Shown here piece by piece: positions 7,511 through 17,695 of a stretch of 64,000 bases of DNA (positions within the stretch are counted from its first letter, which is position 1; every line of letters begins with the position of its first letter). Origin of the DNA: Candidatus Synechococcus calcipolaris G9 (GTDB lineage Bacteria; Cyanobacteriota; Cyanobacteriia; Thermosynechococcales; Thermosynechococcaceae); NCBI RefSeq assembly GCF_029582805.1, contig NZ_JAKKUT010000001.1:124001-188000 (forward strand), given 5' to 3'. The notes under the pieces are model-generated. The model was given only the letters and a program-made list of their open reading frames with translations. It was not told the origin of the DNA and ran no database searches. Both the position numbers and the translations under genes were made by a program.

Positions 7511-8740
7511 CTACTTCAAGATTTTGGAAACCACACCTGCTCCGATGGTACGGCCGCCTTCCCGAATGGCAAAGCGCATTCCCTGCTCAATGGCGATCGG
7601 GTTGATCAACTCCACCGTCATTTTGATGCGATCGCCGGGCATCACCATTTCCGCATCACTGCCATCATCAGCGGTAAAGGCCGTAATGGTACCCGTTACA
7701 TCCGTTGTCCGCACATAGAATTGAGGGCGGTAGCCAGAGAAGAATGGCGTTTTCCGTCCCCCCTCTTTGTCCGTCAAAATATAGACTTCCCCTTCAAATT
7801 GGGTGTGGGGGGTAATCGAACCGGGTTTGGCAATCACCATTCCCCGCTGAATATCTTCTTTTTTCAAACCCCGGAGCAATAAACCCGCATTGTCCCCAGC
7901 CATCCCTTCATCAAGACTTTTCTTGAACATCTCAATGCCGGTGACCGTAGTTGTGCGTGTTTCCCGTAAACCCACGAGTTCCACCGTTTCATTTACCTTG
8001 ACCTTACCGCGCTCAATCCGGCCCGTGGCCACCGTACCCCGACCAGTAATCGAGAATACGTCTTCCACTGCCATCAAGAAGGGCTTATCCACATCCCGCG
8101 TTGGGGTAGCAATGGACTCATCCACCGCATCCATCAGATCGTAGATTTTATCAACCCACTCATTGTCACCCCGCTTCAGGGTGGGAGTTTCCGTCATTGC
8201 CTCTAGGGCCATTAAGCCAGAACCACGAATAATGGGCAAATCATCGCCGGGGAATTCATACTCACTCAAAAGCTCCCGCAGTTCTAGTTCCACGAGTTCA
8301 AGGAGTTCATCGTCGTCCACCTGATCCACTTTGTTCAGGAAAACAACAATGCTGGGAACCCCCACCTGACGAGCCAAAAGAATATGCTCCTTGGTTTGGG
8401 GCATGGCACCGTCTGTTGCTGCCACCACGAGAATAGCTCCATCCATCTGGGCGGCCCCAGTGATCATGTTTTTCACATAGTCAGCGTGGCCCGGACAATC
8501 CACGTGGGCATAGTGGCGTTTTTCCGTCTCATACTCGACGTGAGCCGTATTAATCGTAATCCCCCGCTGTTTTTCTTCGGGAGCAGCATCAATTTCATCG
8601 TACTTACGGGCGGAAGCTTGGCCCAAAGCCGATAGGGTCATCGTGATCCCAGCAGTCAGAGTTGTTTTACCGTGATCAACGTGACCAATGGTACCGATAT
8701 TAACGTGGGGTTTTGTCCGTTCAAATTTAGCGCGTGCCAT
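7511..8740 (-). CDS. tuf: Translation elongation factor EF-Tu
   Basis: 409-residue GTPase that brings aminoacyl-tRNA to the ribosome. The G1 motif [21 protein letters not shown] (G3) and NKVD (G4) are all visible, followed by beta-barrel domains 2 and 3 ([29 protein letters not shown]). The length of 409 is typical for cyanobacteria and plastids. It lies 19 bp downstream of fusA in the str operon. No second tuf copy is in this window. Confidence 0.98.
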   Translation of the reverse strand: MARAKFERTKPHVNIGTIGHVDHGKTTLTAGITMTLSALGQASARKYDEIDAAPEEKQRGITINTAHVEYETEKRHYAHVDCPGHADYVKNMITGAAQMDGAILVVAATDGAMPQTKEHILLARQVGVPSIVVFLNKVDQVDDDELLELVELELRELLSEYEFPGDDLPIIRGSGLMALEAMTETPTLKRGDNEWVDKIYDLMDAVDESIATPTRDVDKPFLMAVEDVFSITGRGTVATGRIERGKVKVNETVELVGLRETRTTTVTGIEMFKKSLDEGMAGDNAGLLLRGLKKEDIQRGMVIAKPGSITPHTQFEGEVYILTDKEGGRKTPFFSGYRPQFYVRTTDVTGTITAFTADDGSDAEMVMPGDRIKMTVELINPIAIEQGMRFAIREGGRTIGAGVVSKILK

Positions 8741-8759
8741 GTTTTTCCTCTATGTGTAA

Positions 8760-10835
8760 CTATGCGTTCCCTTTATTTTTGGCAATGATGGTTTCAGCCA
8801 CATTACGGGGTACTTCGTCATAATGGCTAAATTCCATTGAGAAGATACCCCGCCCCTGGGTATTAGAACGAATATCAGTGGCATAGCCAAACATCCGTTC
8901 TAGAGGAACCTTGGCTGTGACTTTGGCAAGACCTGCCTCCGTTGTTTGTCCCTCAATTTGACCGCGACGGGAAATCAAATCTCCCATCACGGTTCCCAGG
9001 AAGTCTTCTGGAACCTCAACTTCGACCTTCATCATTGGCTCCAGTAATACCGGATTGGCCTTCATTACGGCACTCTTAATGGCCATGGAACCGGCAATCT
9101 TGAAGGCCATTTCAGAGGAATCGACATCGTGGTAAGACCCATCCACTAAGGTGATTTTTAGGTCAATCACGGGATAACCTGCCAAAATACCCGATTCACA
9201 GGCTTCTTTCATCCCTTGCTCTGCCGGGCCAATATACTCCTTGGGTACAACCCCACCCACAATCTTGGAAACAAATTCAAAACCTGTTCCTGACTCAGCG
9301 GGTTCGAGTTCGATGACCACATGGCCGTACTGACCTTTACCACCACTTTGGCGAATAAATTTACCCTCGGAACGAACCGGTTGACGCACGGTTTCCCGAT
9401 AGGCAACTTGGGGTTGACCAATATTGGCTTCCACCTTAAACTCCCGCAGCATCCGATCCACAAGAATTTCTAGGTGGAGTTCGCCCATGCCAGCAATGAC
9501 CGTTTGATTAGTTTCGGAGTCAACACTCACCCGGAAGGTGGGGTCTTCCTCGGAAAGGGACTGGAGGGCTTTGGAAAGCTTTTCCATATCCTGCTTGGTC
9601 TTGGGTTCGACTGCCACCGAGATGACTGGCTCTGGGACAAATAAAGATTCTAGAACAATGGGTGAGGCATCTTCGCAGATGGTATCCCCCGTAAAGGTAT
9701 CCTTGAGACCGAGGGCAGCCCCCAGATCCCCCGCCCGCAGTTCATCCACTTCAATGCGATCATCCGCTTTGAGGACAATGAGGCGGGAAATACGTTCCTT
9801 CTTATCCTTAGTGGCATTGAGGACATAGCTGCCTTTTTTGAGAATGCCGGAGTAGACGCGCACAAAGGTGAGACGACCATAGGGATCGGACATGATCTTA
9901 AACGCCAAAGCCGCCAAGGGTTGGGTATCATCCGCAGCCCGCGCCACCTCACTGCCATCGGGCAGTAAGCCCTTAATGGCCGGCACATCAATGGGAGCCG
10001 GTAGGTAGTCCACTACCGCATCTAGCAGCAATTGTACCCCTTTATTTTTGAATGCAGAACCGCACAGCATCGGCACGATCGCCCCGGAAATGGTGCCTTG
10101 ACGCAGGGCAGCGCGAATTTCCGCTTCAGTTAAATCTTCCCCTTCCAGGTATTTCTCCATCAGGGTGTCATCGGTTTCGGCGACAGCTTCCACCAGTTTG
10201 ATCCGGTATTCTTCCGCCAGTTCAACCATATCGGCTGGAATTTCCGTATCTTGAATGTCTTTGCCCAGATCATCCTTGTAGACCTTAGCCCGCATCCGCA
10301 CTAGGTCAACAATACCCGTTAAATTATCTTCGGCACCAATGGGGAGTTGAATGGGGACGGCATTGGCCCGGAGGCGATCGCGAATTTGGCCATACACTTT
10401 GTAGAAATTAGCCCCGGTGCGATCCATCTTATTGACGAATACAATACGAGGCACACTATAGCGATCTGCCTGCCGCCAAACTGTCTCTGACTGGGGTTGA
10501 ACACCACCGACAGAACAAAAAACAGCAATCACACCATCGAGAACCCGCATGGAACGCTCGACTTCAATGGTGAAATCAACGTGGCCGGGGGTGTCAATAA
10601 TATTAATTTGATGATCATTCCAGGATGTACTAATGGCGGCAGCCGTAATCGTAATGCCCCGCTCCCGTTCCTGGGCCATCCAGTCCGTGACGGCCGTACC
10701 GTCATGAACCTCACCCATTTTATGGACGACACCAGAATAAAATAAAATCCGTTCGGTTGTGGTTGTCTTACCCGCATCAATATGAGCGGCAATCCCGATA
10801 TTTCGCACTCGCTCGAGCGGGGTCGTCCGTGCCAC
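8760..10835 (-). CDS. fusA: Translation elongation factor EF-G
   Basis: 691-residue translocation GTPase. G1 [16 protein letters not shown]3 DTPGHVDFT and G4 NKMDRTG are present, with the ribosome-contacting domain IV ([17 protein letters not shown]) and domain V ([16 protein letters not shown]) intact. Length and domain order are normal for bacterial EF-G1. Within the str operon it is about 105 bp downstream of rpsG and 19 bp upstream of tuf. Confidence 0.98.
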   Translation of the reverse strand: MARTTPLERVRNIGIAAHIDAGKTTTTERILFYSGVVHKMGEVHDGTAVTDWMAQERERGITITAAAISTSWNDHQINIIDTPGHVDFTIEVERSMRVLDGVIAVFCSVGGVQPQSETVWRQADRYSVPRIVFVNKMDRTGANFYKVYGQIRDRLRANAVPIQLPIGAEDNLTGIVDLVRMRAKVYKDDLGKDIQDTEIPADMVELAEEYRIKLVEAVAETDDTLMEKYLEGEDLTEAEIRAALRQGTISGAIVPMLCGSAFKNKGVQLLLDAVVDYLPAPIDVPAIKGLLPDGSEVARAADDTQPLAALAFKIMSDPYGRLTFVRVYSGILKKGSYVLNATKDKKERISRLIVLKADDRIEVDELRAGDLGAALGLKDTFTGDTICEDASPIVLESLFVPEPVISVAVEPKTKQDMEKLSKALQSLSEEDPTFRVSVDSETNQTVIAGMGELHLEILVDRMLREFKVEANIGQPQVAYRETVRQPVRSEGKFIRQSGGKGQYGHVVIELEPAESGTGFEFVSKIVGGVVPKEYIGPAEQGMKEACESGILAGYPVIDLKITLVDGSYHDVDSSEMAFKIAGSMAIKSAVMKANPVLLEPMMKVEVEVPEDFLGTVMGDLISRRGQIEGQTTEAGLAKVTAKVPLERMFGYATDIRSNTQGRGIFSMEFSHYDEVPRNVAETIIAKNKGNA

Positions 10836-10940
10836 AGCTACCTCCTTATCCTTAGCATTGCTTTAGAATTCTTAAATAATTGTATCCAACTCCTGAACCC
10901 CTTGCGTGATCCTTGAGTAATCTCACCAATCAGACGCATA

Positions 10941-11411
10941 TTAATAGCGGTAATGGGCAAAAGCTTTATTTGCATCCGCCATTTTGTGGGTTTCTTCCCG
11001 CTTACGGATCGTACTTCCAGTTTCGTTGGCCGCATCCATCAATTCATTGGCAAGCTTGGCCGTCATCGATCGCCCAGCCCGCTTCCGGGAAAATTGCACC
11101 AACCAGCGCAGGGCCAAGGCCACACCGCGATCGGAGCGGACTTCCATGGGGACTTGATAGGTGGCACCACCAACCCGACGGGCCTTAACTTCCACTAGGG
11201 GAGTTGCATTTTTGATCGCCCGCTCAAATACCTGCAAGGCTTCCTCTCCCGTGCGCTCTTCGACGGTCTTCATTGCGTCATAGACAATCCGACTGGCAAT
11301 AGATTTTTTGCCACTGAGCATAATCCGCTGAATCAGCATACTGACTAAGCGATTGTTGTACACCGGATCCGGAGCCGTGGGGCGTTTTTGAGCACGAGTT
11401 CGACGGGACAT
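10941..11411 (-). CDS. rpsG: 30S ribosomal protein S7
   Basis: 156-residue S7, primary 16S rRNA binder of the 30S head. It begins [10 protein letters not shown] and includes [23 protein letters not shown] and [36 protein letters not shown], all standard S7 segments. It follows rpsL by about 115 bp in the str operon. In other bacteria S7 autoregulates this operon; I see no obvious S7 target structure here. Confidence 0.98.
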   Translation of the reverse strand: MSRRTRAQKRPTAPDPVYNNRLVSMLIQRIMLSGKKSIASRIVYDAMKTVEERTGEEALQVFERAIKNATPLVEVKARRVGGATYQVPMEVRSDRGVALALRWLVQFSRKRAGRSMTAKLANELMDAANETGSTIRKREETHKMADANKAFAHYRY

Positions 11412-11526
11412 AGTTCCTTGGGGTGATGAGACTTAAATAACGTAGAACAAAAAAAGATAACCGGGAATTTCAACGGGGACTAAGCCATTAGGGGAAAAGT
11501 CCCTGAGGGATAAAGATCCATCTGGC

Positions 11527-11922
11527 TTATTTCTTGCCAGCGGCAGCCCCTTCCTTGGGACGCTTGGCCCCATATTTAGAGCGGCCTTGCTTGCGATCTT
11601 TCACGCCAGCGGTATCCAGAGTGCCACGAATAATGTGGTAACGGACACCGGGTAAATCCTTAACCCGACCACCGCGAATCATGACGACCGAGTGCTCTTG
11701 GAGGTTATGGCCAATGCCTGGAATATAGGCGGTGACTTCAAAGCCAGAAGTTAAACGTACCCGCGCTACTTTCCGTAAAGCTGAATTAGGCTTTTTTGGG
11801 GTCGTAGTGTAGACCCTCGTGCAAACTCCCCGCCGTTGAGGACAGCTTTTGAGGGCAGGCGACTTGGTTTTCTTTTTGAGAAGTTCCCGCTCTTGGCGGA
11901 TAAGTTGCTGGATGGTGGGCAT
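11527..11922 (-). CDS. rpsL: 30S ribosomal protein S12
   Basis: S12 of the decoding centre. I start at ATG 11922 ([10 protein letters not shown]), the universal S12 N-terminus; an ATG three codons earlier (MSVMPT) is also possible. The streptomycin-region segments [13 protein letters not shown] and [10 protein letters not shown] are present; Lys in TPKKPNS is the wild-type streptomycin-sensitive residue. First gene of the str operon, with a good sigma70-type promoter about 35-65 bp upstream. Confidence 0.97.
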   Translation of the reverse strand: MPTIQQLIRQERELLKKKTKSPALKSCPQRRGVCTRVYTTTPKKPNSALRKVARVRLTSGFEVTAYIPGIGHNLQEHSVVMIRGGRVKDLPGVRYHIIRGTLDTAGVKDRKQGRSKYGAKRPKEGAAAGKK

Positions 11923-11955
11923 TACCGACACTACTGATTATTTCACCGAACTATC

Positions 11956-11985
11956 ATTGTAGTGATCAGAGGGGATAGGTGTCAA
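11956..11985 (-). promoter_or_regulatory. Promoter of the str operon
   Basis: On the minus strand a perfect -35 TTGACA (11985-11980) is followed by an 18-bp spacer and TACAAT (11961-11956), 34 bp before the S12 start. The position and quality suit a strong housekeeping promoter for rpsL-rpsG-fusA-tuf-rpsJ. Confidence 0.65.
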
Positions 11986-12074
11986 GACAAGCTCAAAAAA
12001 TCTAATACCGTTGCTCAATGGTCGGTGCTTGTCTAGGTCATCGTCGTTCTGGTTCGACCAGTTCCACTCGCTAA

Positions 12075-12272
12075 GGAGATAGTTTATATTTCTGCCCATT
12101 GCTGGATCAGGATATTACTGATTACTATTGTGAAGGCTTGGGGTATGAAGCTGGCCGAGTTTTTACGCCAAGTGAGAAAGTTTTGCTGGCAGTTATGAAG
12201 CAAACGAAGAAGACAAGGAAAGAGATTGATCAATTTTGTTGTAGATGCCCAAATTATCGGTTGCCAGGCTAG
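12075..12272 (+). pseudogene. Decayed paralog of the following small Cys-rich protein
   Basis: Frame LYFCPLLDQDITDYYC...TKKTRKEIDQFCCRCPNYRLPG (12084-12272) clearly aligns with the intact protein encoded at 12292: shared FCPL, YYC/AYC, a VMK/VMR-TxKT segment and FC..CP-Y ending. A TAA at 12072-12074 and the lack of ATG, GTG or TTG before the conserved start show the 5' end is gone or mutated. A good GGAG sits just upstream, so a lost start codon is likely. The two copies form a tandem duplication in which the first decayed. Confidence 0.65.
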
Positions 12273-12291
12273 AAGAGATTGGTGAGACGCT

Positions 12292-12516
12292 ATGGAAAAG
12301 TTAATCGGAGCAGATAACGCCGACCCAGATGAGGAATTGTTTTACTGTCCATTAATAGAACAACCCATGTGTTCTGCCTATTGCTATGACTTGAACTTTC
12401 AATCGGCTGGTGATTTTATAAAACCTACTTTTTTGCTGACAGTGATGAGGGTGACAAACAAGACCAAGGAAGAAGTTGATGAGTTTTGCTCTAAGTGCCC
12501 TCGGTATAACTTCTAG
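12292..12516 (+). CDS. Small Cys-rich protein of unknown function
   Basis: 74 residues; no family name recalled with confidence. Five Cys residues in FYCPLIEQPMC, AYCYDL and DEFCSKCPRYNF could bind a metal, most simply zinc through C-x2-C plus one or two others. There is no signal peptide or membrane helix. The TKEEVDEFCSKCPRY end is strongly conserved in the decayed copy just upstream, which argues that the Cys pair is functional. It stands between the divergent str operon and the convergent prfA gene, on the opposite strand from both, which points to an independent unit. Confidence 0.6.
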   Translation: MEKLIGADNADPDEELFYCPLIEQPMCSAYCYDLNFQSAGDFIKPTFLLTVMRVTNKTKEEVDEFCSKCPRYNF

Positions 12517-12537
12517 GTTTTAAGACTTCGCCAGATT

Positions 12538-13635
12538 TTATAGGTTCTGATCCGCCGCCAGTTGGGCTAACTGTTCCTGCTGATCTCGACTAATGCAGGA
12601 TTGAACCACCGTTTCGATGTCCCCTTCCAGGATGGAACTCAGGCTAAAATTTTGGGCGAGGCGATGATCGGTGACGCGATCGTCTTTGTAGTTATAAGTG
12701 CGAATCTTTTCGGAGCGATCGCCCGTGCCCACCTGAGACCGCCGCATTGAGGTAATGGCATCTTGGTGTTCCCGCAATTTTAGTTCGTAGAGCTTGGCCC
12801 GTAAAATCTGCATCGCCCGCTCTTTATTTTTTAATTGACTCCGTTCTTCCGTACAAAAAATACGAATACCCGTGGGTTTGTGGAACAGATCAACAGCGGT
12901 TTCAACTTTGTTGACGTTTTGCCCCCCCGCACCACCGGATCGGGCCGTACTCATTTCAATATCTTTGGGATCAATCTGAACCTCAACTTCATCCACTTCC
13001 GGCATAATTGCCACGGTAGCCGTTGAGGTATGCACCCGTCCCCCCGCTTCCGTGAGGGGAACCCGCTGCACCCGATGCACGCCAGATTCAAACTTGAGTT
13101 GGCTATAGACGCGATCGCCCTTGATTTCCAGGATGGCTTCTTTGACCCCCCCCATCTCCGCCAAGGATTCGCTCACTAAGTTCACTTGCCAGCCCTGGGT
13201 CTTGGCATAGCGGGTATACATCCGCACCAGATCTCCGGCCCAGATGCCCGCTTCATCGCCACCGGCCCCTGCCCGAATTTCCAGCATGATGTTTTTATCA
13301 TCGTTGGGATCCCGGGGCAGCAGGAGTACCTTTAGGTGAGCTTCTAGGTTGGCAATTTTTTCCGAGAGGTCGGCAACTTCTTCCTCGGCCATTTGCCGCA
13401 TTTCAGCATCGCTGCCGGTATCCTTGAGTAGTTGCCGAGTTTCCCTTAACTCTTGGGTGAGGGACTTCCAAGTATCGTAGACTGTTACCGTTTCCTCTAG
13501 GGCAGCCCGACTTCTGGCGACCCGCTGAAATTCATTGGGATTCACCGCTACATCCGGATCCGCCAAACGCCGCGTCAATTCATGGAACGTTTGTTCAACG
13601 GAACGGAGTTTATCCAGCAGATAGGCTTCAGCCAT
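12538..13635 (-). CDS. prfA: Peptide chain release factor 1
   Basis: 365-residue RF1, reading UAA and UAG. The GGQ loop ([16 protein letters not shown]) that triggers peptidyl-tRNA hydrolysis is intact and lies near residue 235. The N-terminal helical domain and [18 protein letters not shown] are typical. Frame and length are normal. It lies 15 bp downstream of rpsD on the same strand, so both are probably co-transcribed. Confidence 0.97.
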   Translation of the reverse strand: MAEAYLLDKLRSVEQTFHELTRRLADPDVAVNPNEFQRVARSRAALEETVTVYDTWKSLTQELRETRQLLKDTGSDAEMRQMAEEEVADLSEKIANLEAHLKVLLLPRDPNDDKNIMLEIRAGAGGDEAGIWAGDLVRMYTRYAKTQGWQVNLVSESLAEMGGVKEAILEIKGDRVYSQLKFESGVHRVQRVPLTEAGGRVHTSTATVAIMPEVDEVEVQIDPKDIEMSTARSGGAGGQNVNKVETAVDLFHKPTGIRIFCTEERSQLKNKERAMQILRAKLYELKLREHQDAITSMRRSQVGTGDRSEKIRTYNYKDDRVTDHRLAQNFSLSSILEGDIETVVQSCISRDQQEQLAQLAADQNL

Positions 13636-13650
13636 GGCTAAAAAAGGAAT

Positions 13651-14259
13651 TTAGACCTTACGAGAGTAGAACTCAACCACTAGGAGTTCGTTGACTTGCA
13701 GGGCAATCCATTCCCGTTCCACAATGCCATTCACCTTACCTGTCAGGTTGTTTTTGTCAAACTCTAAGTGACTAGGAAGATTGGCTAAACCAGGATTTTG
13801 AAGATTAGCTTCCACTAGCTTACGGGAGCGATCGTTGTTGCGAACCCCAATGATTTCCCCAGGGCGGCATTGATAGCTGGCAATAGAAACGGTTTTGCCA
13901 TTGACCGTAATGTGGCCGTGGTTGACCAGTTGCCGGGCCCCAGGGATGGTGGGGGCCATGCCCAAACGGAATACCGTATTATCTAGGCGCATTTCTAGAA
14001 GTTGCAATAGGGCTAATCCGGTGGAACCACTTACCCGCCGTGCCTTGCGAACATAGCGCACTAACTGCCGCTCGGATACACCATAGTTAAAGCGTAATTT
14101 TTGCTTCTCATCTAAGCGAACTGCATACTCAGAACGCTTCCGCCGCGCTTGGCCATGTTGACCAGGGGGATAGGAACGTTTGGGTGATTTGCGGGTTAAC
14201 CCAGCTAACTCACCGAGACGACGAACAATTCTTAAACGGGGGCCACGATATCGAGCCAT
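13651..14259 (-). CDS. rpsD: 30S ribosomal protein S4
   Basis: 202 residues with the S4 pattern: [30 protein letters not shown], and the S4 RNA-binding domain ([32 protein letters not shown]). S4 nucleates 30S assembly and can repress translation of its own mRNA. It heads an rpsD-prfA transcription unit. The C-terminus ([13 protein letters not shown]) is the usual S4 end. Confidence 0.98.
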   Translation of the reverse strand: MARYRGPRLRIVRRLGELAGLTRKSPKRSYPPGQHGQARRKRSEYAVRLDEKQKLRFNYGVSERQLVRYVRKARRVSGSTGLALLQLLEMRLDNTVFRLGMAPTIPGARQLVNHGHITVNGKTVSIASYQCRPGEIIGVRNNDRSRKLVEANLQNPGLANLPSHLEFDKNNLTGKVNGIVEREWIALQVNELLVVEFYSRKV

Positions 14260-14486
14260 GTAACGTTACCTACTGTTTGTAACCTTTAGGAAAAGAACAG
14301 GGTGTCTAGACATGGGAAATCCAAGACCCCTACCGGATCGGCTTTCCTAGTATAGCGAGGGATGGGGGCGATCGCAAGATCAATTCTGCAATTAAAATCG
14401 ATCCTGGAATTAATCTGGAATTAATATGGACTGGGATTAAAATGGTGAGTGTTGATTAAAAATACGTTGACGGTGACTGGTTTCCG

Positions 14487-15818
14487 ATGGCGCACCCTAC
14501 CAAAATTATTGTTCTAGACGATGATCCGACGGGATCCCAAACCGTTCATAGCTGTTTGCTGCTGACTTGCTGGGATGTGCCGACCCTGACTATGGGTTTG
14601 GCGGACAGTTCACCAATCATGTTCATTTTGACCAATACCCGTGCCCTCCCTGCGGATCAGGCAGAGAGCGTCACGAAGGAGGCTTGCCAAAACCTCAAAA
14701 TTGCCCTCCTCGACCAACCCAACGTGCCAGATTTTTTAGTGGTCAGCCGCTCCGACTCCACCCTGAGGGGGCATTATCCGATTGAAACCGATGCGATCGC
14801 CACGGCATTGGGCCCCTTTGATGCCCATTTTTTAGTCCCGGCATTCCTAGAGGGGGGACGCATTACCCGTGATAGCATTCACTACCTGAAGATTGACGGG
14901 AAACTAACGCCGGTGCATGAAACGGAATTTGCCCAGGATTCTGTCTTTGCCTATCACCACAGCTACTTGCCGGACTATGTTGCCGAGAAAACCCAGGGGC
15001 GGATTCCGGCGGATCGGGTGGAGCAATTTTTGTTAAAGGACATTCGTCAAGGCATTCAACCCCGATTGGCCCAGCTTCAGGGAAATATATGTGGGGTCGT
15101 GGATGCTGAAACCCAGGGGGATTTGGATCGGTTTGCCGAGGATGTCTTGGCCGTTGCCGCCACCGGAAAACGGTTTCTATTCCGCAGTGCGGCCAGTCTG
15201 CTCACGGCCTTAGCCCAATTACCACCCCAACCCATTCCTGCCGAGTCCATGGGGCAATATCGCCGTAGTTCCCACCCAGGGGTCATTGTTGTCGGCTCCC
15301 ATGTTCAAAAAACCACGGAGCAGTTGACCTGTTTGCTTGGAGATTCCGGTGTGGTCGGCATTGAGTTGGCGGTGGCGGAGTTAGTCGATAACGGAGATGC
15401 GGCCCCCGAGTTAATTCAGGACAGTTTAGGGCAAATCACCAGGGTGTTTGAGGCTGGTCAAACGCCGGTACTCTTTACCAGTCGCCAGGAATTACAGTTT
15501 GCCGATACCACCACCCGCCTGGCCTTTGGCCTCAAGGTCTCCGAGGTACTCATGGCCATTGTCCGGGAACTGCCGCCCCAGATCAGCTTTTTGATCAGTA
15601 AGGGGGGCATTACATCCAACGATGTTCTGAGTACGGGACTCAACTTACCCACAGCCCGACTGTTGGGACAAATTTTACCGGGGTGTTCAGTGGTACGGAC
15701 TGGGCTCGATCATCCCCGTTTTCCAGAGTTGCCGGTGGTGCTATTTCCCGGAAATGTGGGCGATCGCCAGGGGTTACTTACGGTGTATAAACGCCTCATG
15801 GCTTGTGATCTCGCCTAA
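14487..15818 (+). CDS. Four-carbon acid sugar kinase family protein (DUF1537)
   Basis: 443 residues. The N-terminus KIIVLDDDPTGSQTVHS is the hallmark of this family; VSRSDSTLRGHYP, where substrate binds, and the C-terminal ATP-binding half (SKGGITSNDVLSTGL, LFPGNVGD) are present. Characterised members phosphorylate D-threonate, D-erythronate or related acids. The usual partner isomerase or dehydrogenase genes are absent here, so the substrate cannot be inferred. Many cyanobacteria carry a stand-alone copy. It starts from ATG 14487 with a weak ribosome site. The AT-rich leader (14385-14460) contains repeats of CTGGAATTAAT. Confidence 0.88.
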   Translation: MAHPTKIIVLDDDPTGSQTVHSCLLLTCWDVPTLTMGLADSSPIMFILTNTRALPADQAESVTKEACQNLKIALLDQPNVPDFLVVSRSDSTLRGHYPIETDAIATALGPFDAHFLVPAFLEGGRITRDSIHYLKIDGKLTPVHETEFAQDSVFAYHHSYLPDYVAEKTQGRIPADRVEQFLLKDIRQGIQPRLAQLQGNICGVVDAETQGDLDRFAEDVLAVAATGKRFLFRSAASLLTALAQLPPQPIPAESMGQYRRSSHPGVIVVGSHVQKTTEQLTCLLGDSGVVGIELAVAELVDNGDAAPELIQDSLGQITRVFEAGQTPVLFTSRQELQFADTTTRLAFGLKVSEVLMAIVRELPPQISFLISKGGITSNDVLSTGLNLPTARLLGQILPGCSVVRTGLDHPRFPELPVVLFPGNVGDRQGLLTVYKRLMACDLA

Positions 15819-15861
15819 TCTCCCTGGTTCCGAATGCGAATGACGATTCCTCATAGCCGTT

Positions 15862-17622
15862 TTAACTATGGGGATGATCCAATTTGTTGACAAGGTACTT
15901 GAGGGCATCTTCATTAAACAACATGGCTTCAAAGTCCCCAAGCATCTCAATGTCAGGGCTGTAGTAGAGATTGACGTTACCGCGATCAGTGTCTTCCCAA
16001 AATTTGGGTTGGGCTTGACGCAGGCGATCGCAATTGTAACTGACGGTTCGCCGAAATAGCTCGAGGCCAAGCACATCCGCGTCTTCTAAAATATCGTTGG
16101 CAATGCGTTGGGCAAAATCTGGGTAGCGATGCTTGAGATAAAACAACCCCAGGCCCATTTGAATGAGACGGACACCATTATTAAAATTAGGAGCCTGATC
16201 CCGCTGATCTCTAGAGTGATCTCGGTGGCGATCGCGGCGATGGGCCTCCGGCGGATTATCCAGTAACAGCATTTCCTCCAAGAGTTCCCTTTGACTCTGC
16301 TCCGACCAGTTTTTCTGATGCACGAGGATTAATATCTTTTTCATTTCAGCGGCAAAGACATCCACAATAAAATAGAGGGCTGGACTCGTTCTCGCCAGGT
16401 GATAGATTTCATTCCCATAGAGGCGAAGATAGTGAAAACTCTGTTGGGCCGTATCCATTTGTTGATTCTGAATCAGACATTCAATGAAGCGACGATAATG
16501 AAAGGCTAAGTTATATAAGTTACGAGCTTCATTATGTTTAATGCCATGCTTAATGGCAAAACGCAACATGGTGTTCAAACGAATAATGATTAAATTGAGT
16601 AAATAATAGTTTTTGCTGACTAGGGTTGCATCGGTAATACTACACATTTCTGCCCCACAAAGGGAGGCCAGGTCAAATTCGTCCCCATCTAAAAAGCGAA
16701 TATAGGCATTGCCCAAGAGCCGGAGACATTTTTGTTCATAAAAGGTTTGTTGAGTCTCAATCTGCTCAAATTGATCAAAGAGGGTTTTGAAGGAAATATC
16801 GGAACAGACGGCGGGGGTTAGCTGGAAAAAGGGAGTAGGGATATTTTTCTTATGAAATATGTAATTTTGTAGTAATAGGCTAATGGCTTGAATAATATCG
16901 GCCTGGGGTTCCTTAAAATCCACATAGGTGAGGAGATCATCTAGCTGATTTAGGCTATCTAAAAGTTTCTTTTGCCAACGCTGCACATAACTGGAACGCT
17001 TAAATAAACTCTCATTGCCAGATTCAGCCAGGGCATGAATGATTAACTGTTGACGATGGTAGATTTGGCTAACGACATTTTCCGGTTGGGTTGATTTCAG
17101 AATATAGAAAATATAGGGAAGGGCAGTAATAATGGCAAAGGGCAAGAAAATATAGAGATTGAGGAGGGTACTGCCCAGGGAGGGCCACCCCAACTCCGTA
17201 ATAATTTTGACGTAAAGAATGTGAGTTCCGGAGAGGACAAGAAACCAGACATAGATCAAGCTGATCCAGTCCTGCATATACAATTCGGTGATTTTGGGAA
17301 TGCTTTGGGCGGCAATGGAAATGACAATGATCAGGGTTCCCAGGGTCAGTCCAATGACCGCCAACCAAACCTCTGGGGCAAAGCCAATGTCAATGAGGGG
17401 ATCAATATCCGCAAAAATGCGCTGAAGATAATCGACAAAATAAAAATCCTGTTCGATAACAAGCTGGCTAAAAAAATCCAGGCCACTAAGAATGGTGAAA
17501 CTAATTAAAAAGGCGCTCAAGGATCGGGGCAAAGCCTCCAGGAGCGATCGCCCCCGCTGGATCAAGCGGTTCAATGTTTGCCCACTGGCAGGAGTTCGCT
17601 GAATACTGGCCATGGCTACCAC
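15862..17622 (-). CDS. Large membrane protein of unknown function
   Basis: 586 residues. The first ~180 contain four strongly hydrophobic helices (around residues 35-55, 85-105, 115-140 and 150-175). The remaining ~400 residues are soluble and helix-rich, without a recognised domain. At about residues 470-485 there is a striking His/Arg/Asp-rich linker (EAHRRDRHRDHSRDQRDQ), encoded partly by HIP1-like GATCGC/GATCTC repeats, so it may have arisen by HIP1 expansion. The C-terminal segment is well folded in composition and ends DHPHS. I do not recognise the family beyond a cyanobacterial membrane protein. It is convergent with the kinase-family gene before it and divergent from nagZ. Confidence 0.75.
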   Translation of the reverse strand: MVAMASIQRTPASGQTLNRLIQRGRSLLEALPRSLSAFLISFTILSGLDFFSQLVIEQDFYFVDYLQRIFADIDPLIDIGFAPEVWLAVIGLTLGTLIIVISIAAQSIPKITELYMQDWISLIYVWFLVLSGTHILYVKIITELGWPSLGSTLLNLYIFLPFAIITALPYIFYILKSTQPENVVSQIYHRQQLIIHALAESGNESLFKRSSYVQRWQKKLLDSLNQLDDLLTYVDFKEPQADIIQAISLLLQNYIFHKKNIPTPFFQLTPAVCSDISFKTLFDQFEQIETQQTFYEQKCLRLLGNAYIRFLDGDEFDLASLCGAEMCSITDATLVSKNYYLLNLIIIRLNTMLRFAIKHGIKHNEARNLYNLAFHYRRFIECLIQNQQMDTAQQSFHYLRLYGNEIYHLARTSPALYFIVDVFAAEMKKILILVHQKNWSEQSQRELLEEMLLLDNPPEAHRRDRHRDHSRDQRDQAPNFNNGVRLIQMGLGLFYLKHRYPDFAQRIANDILEDADVLGLELFRRTVSYNCDRLRQAQPKFWEDTDRGNVNLYYSPDIEMLGDFEAMLFNEDALKYLVNKLDHPHS

Positions 17623-17695
17623 CCCGATAAGCTACCCTTAAGATTAATCCCTAATTGCTGCGCTGCGTTCTTCATTTTTACCCCTGTGGTTGTCT

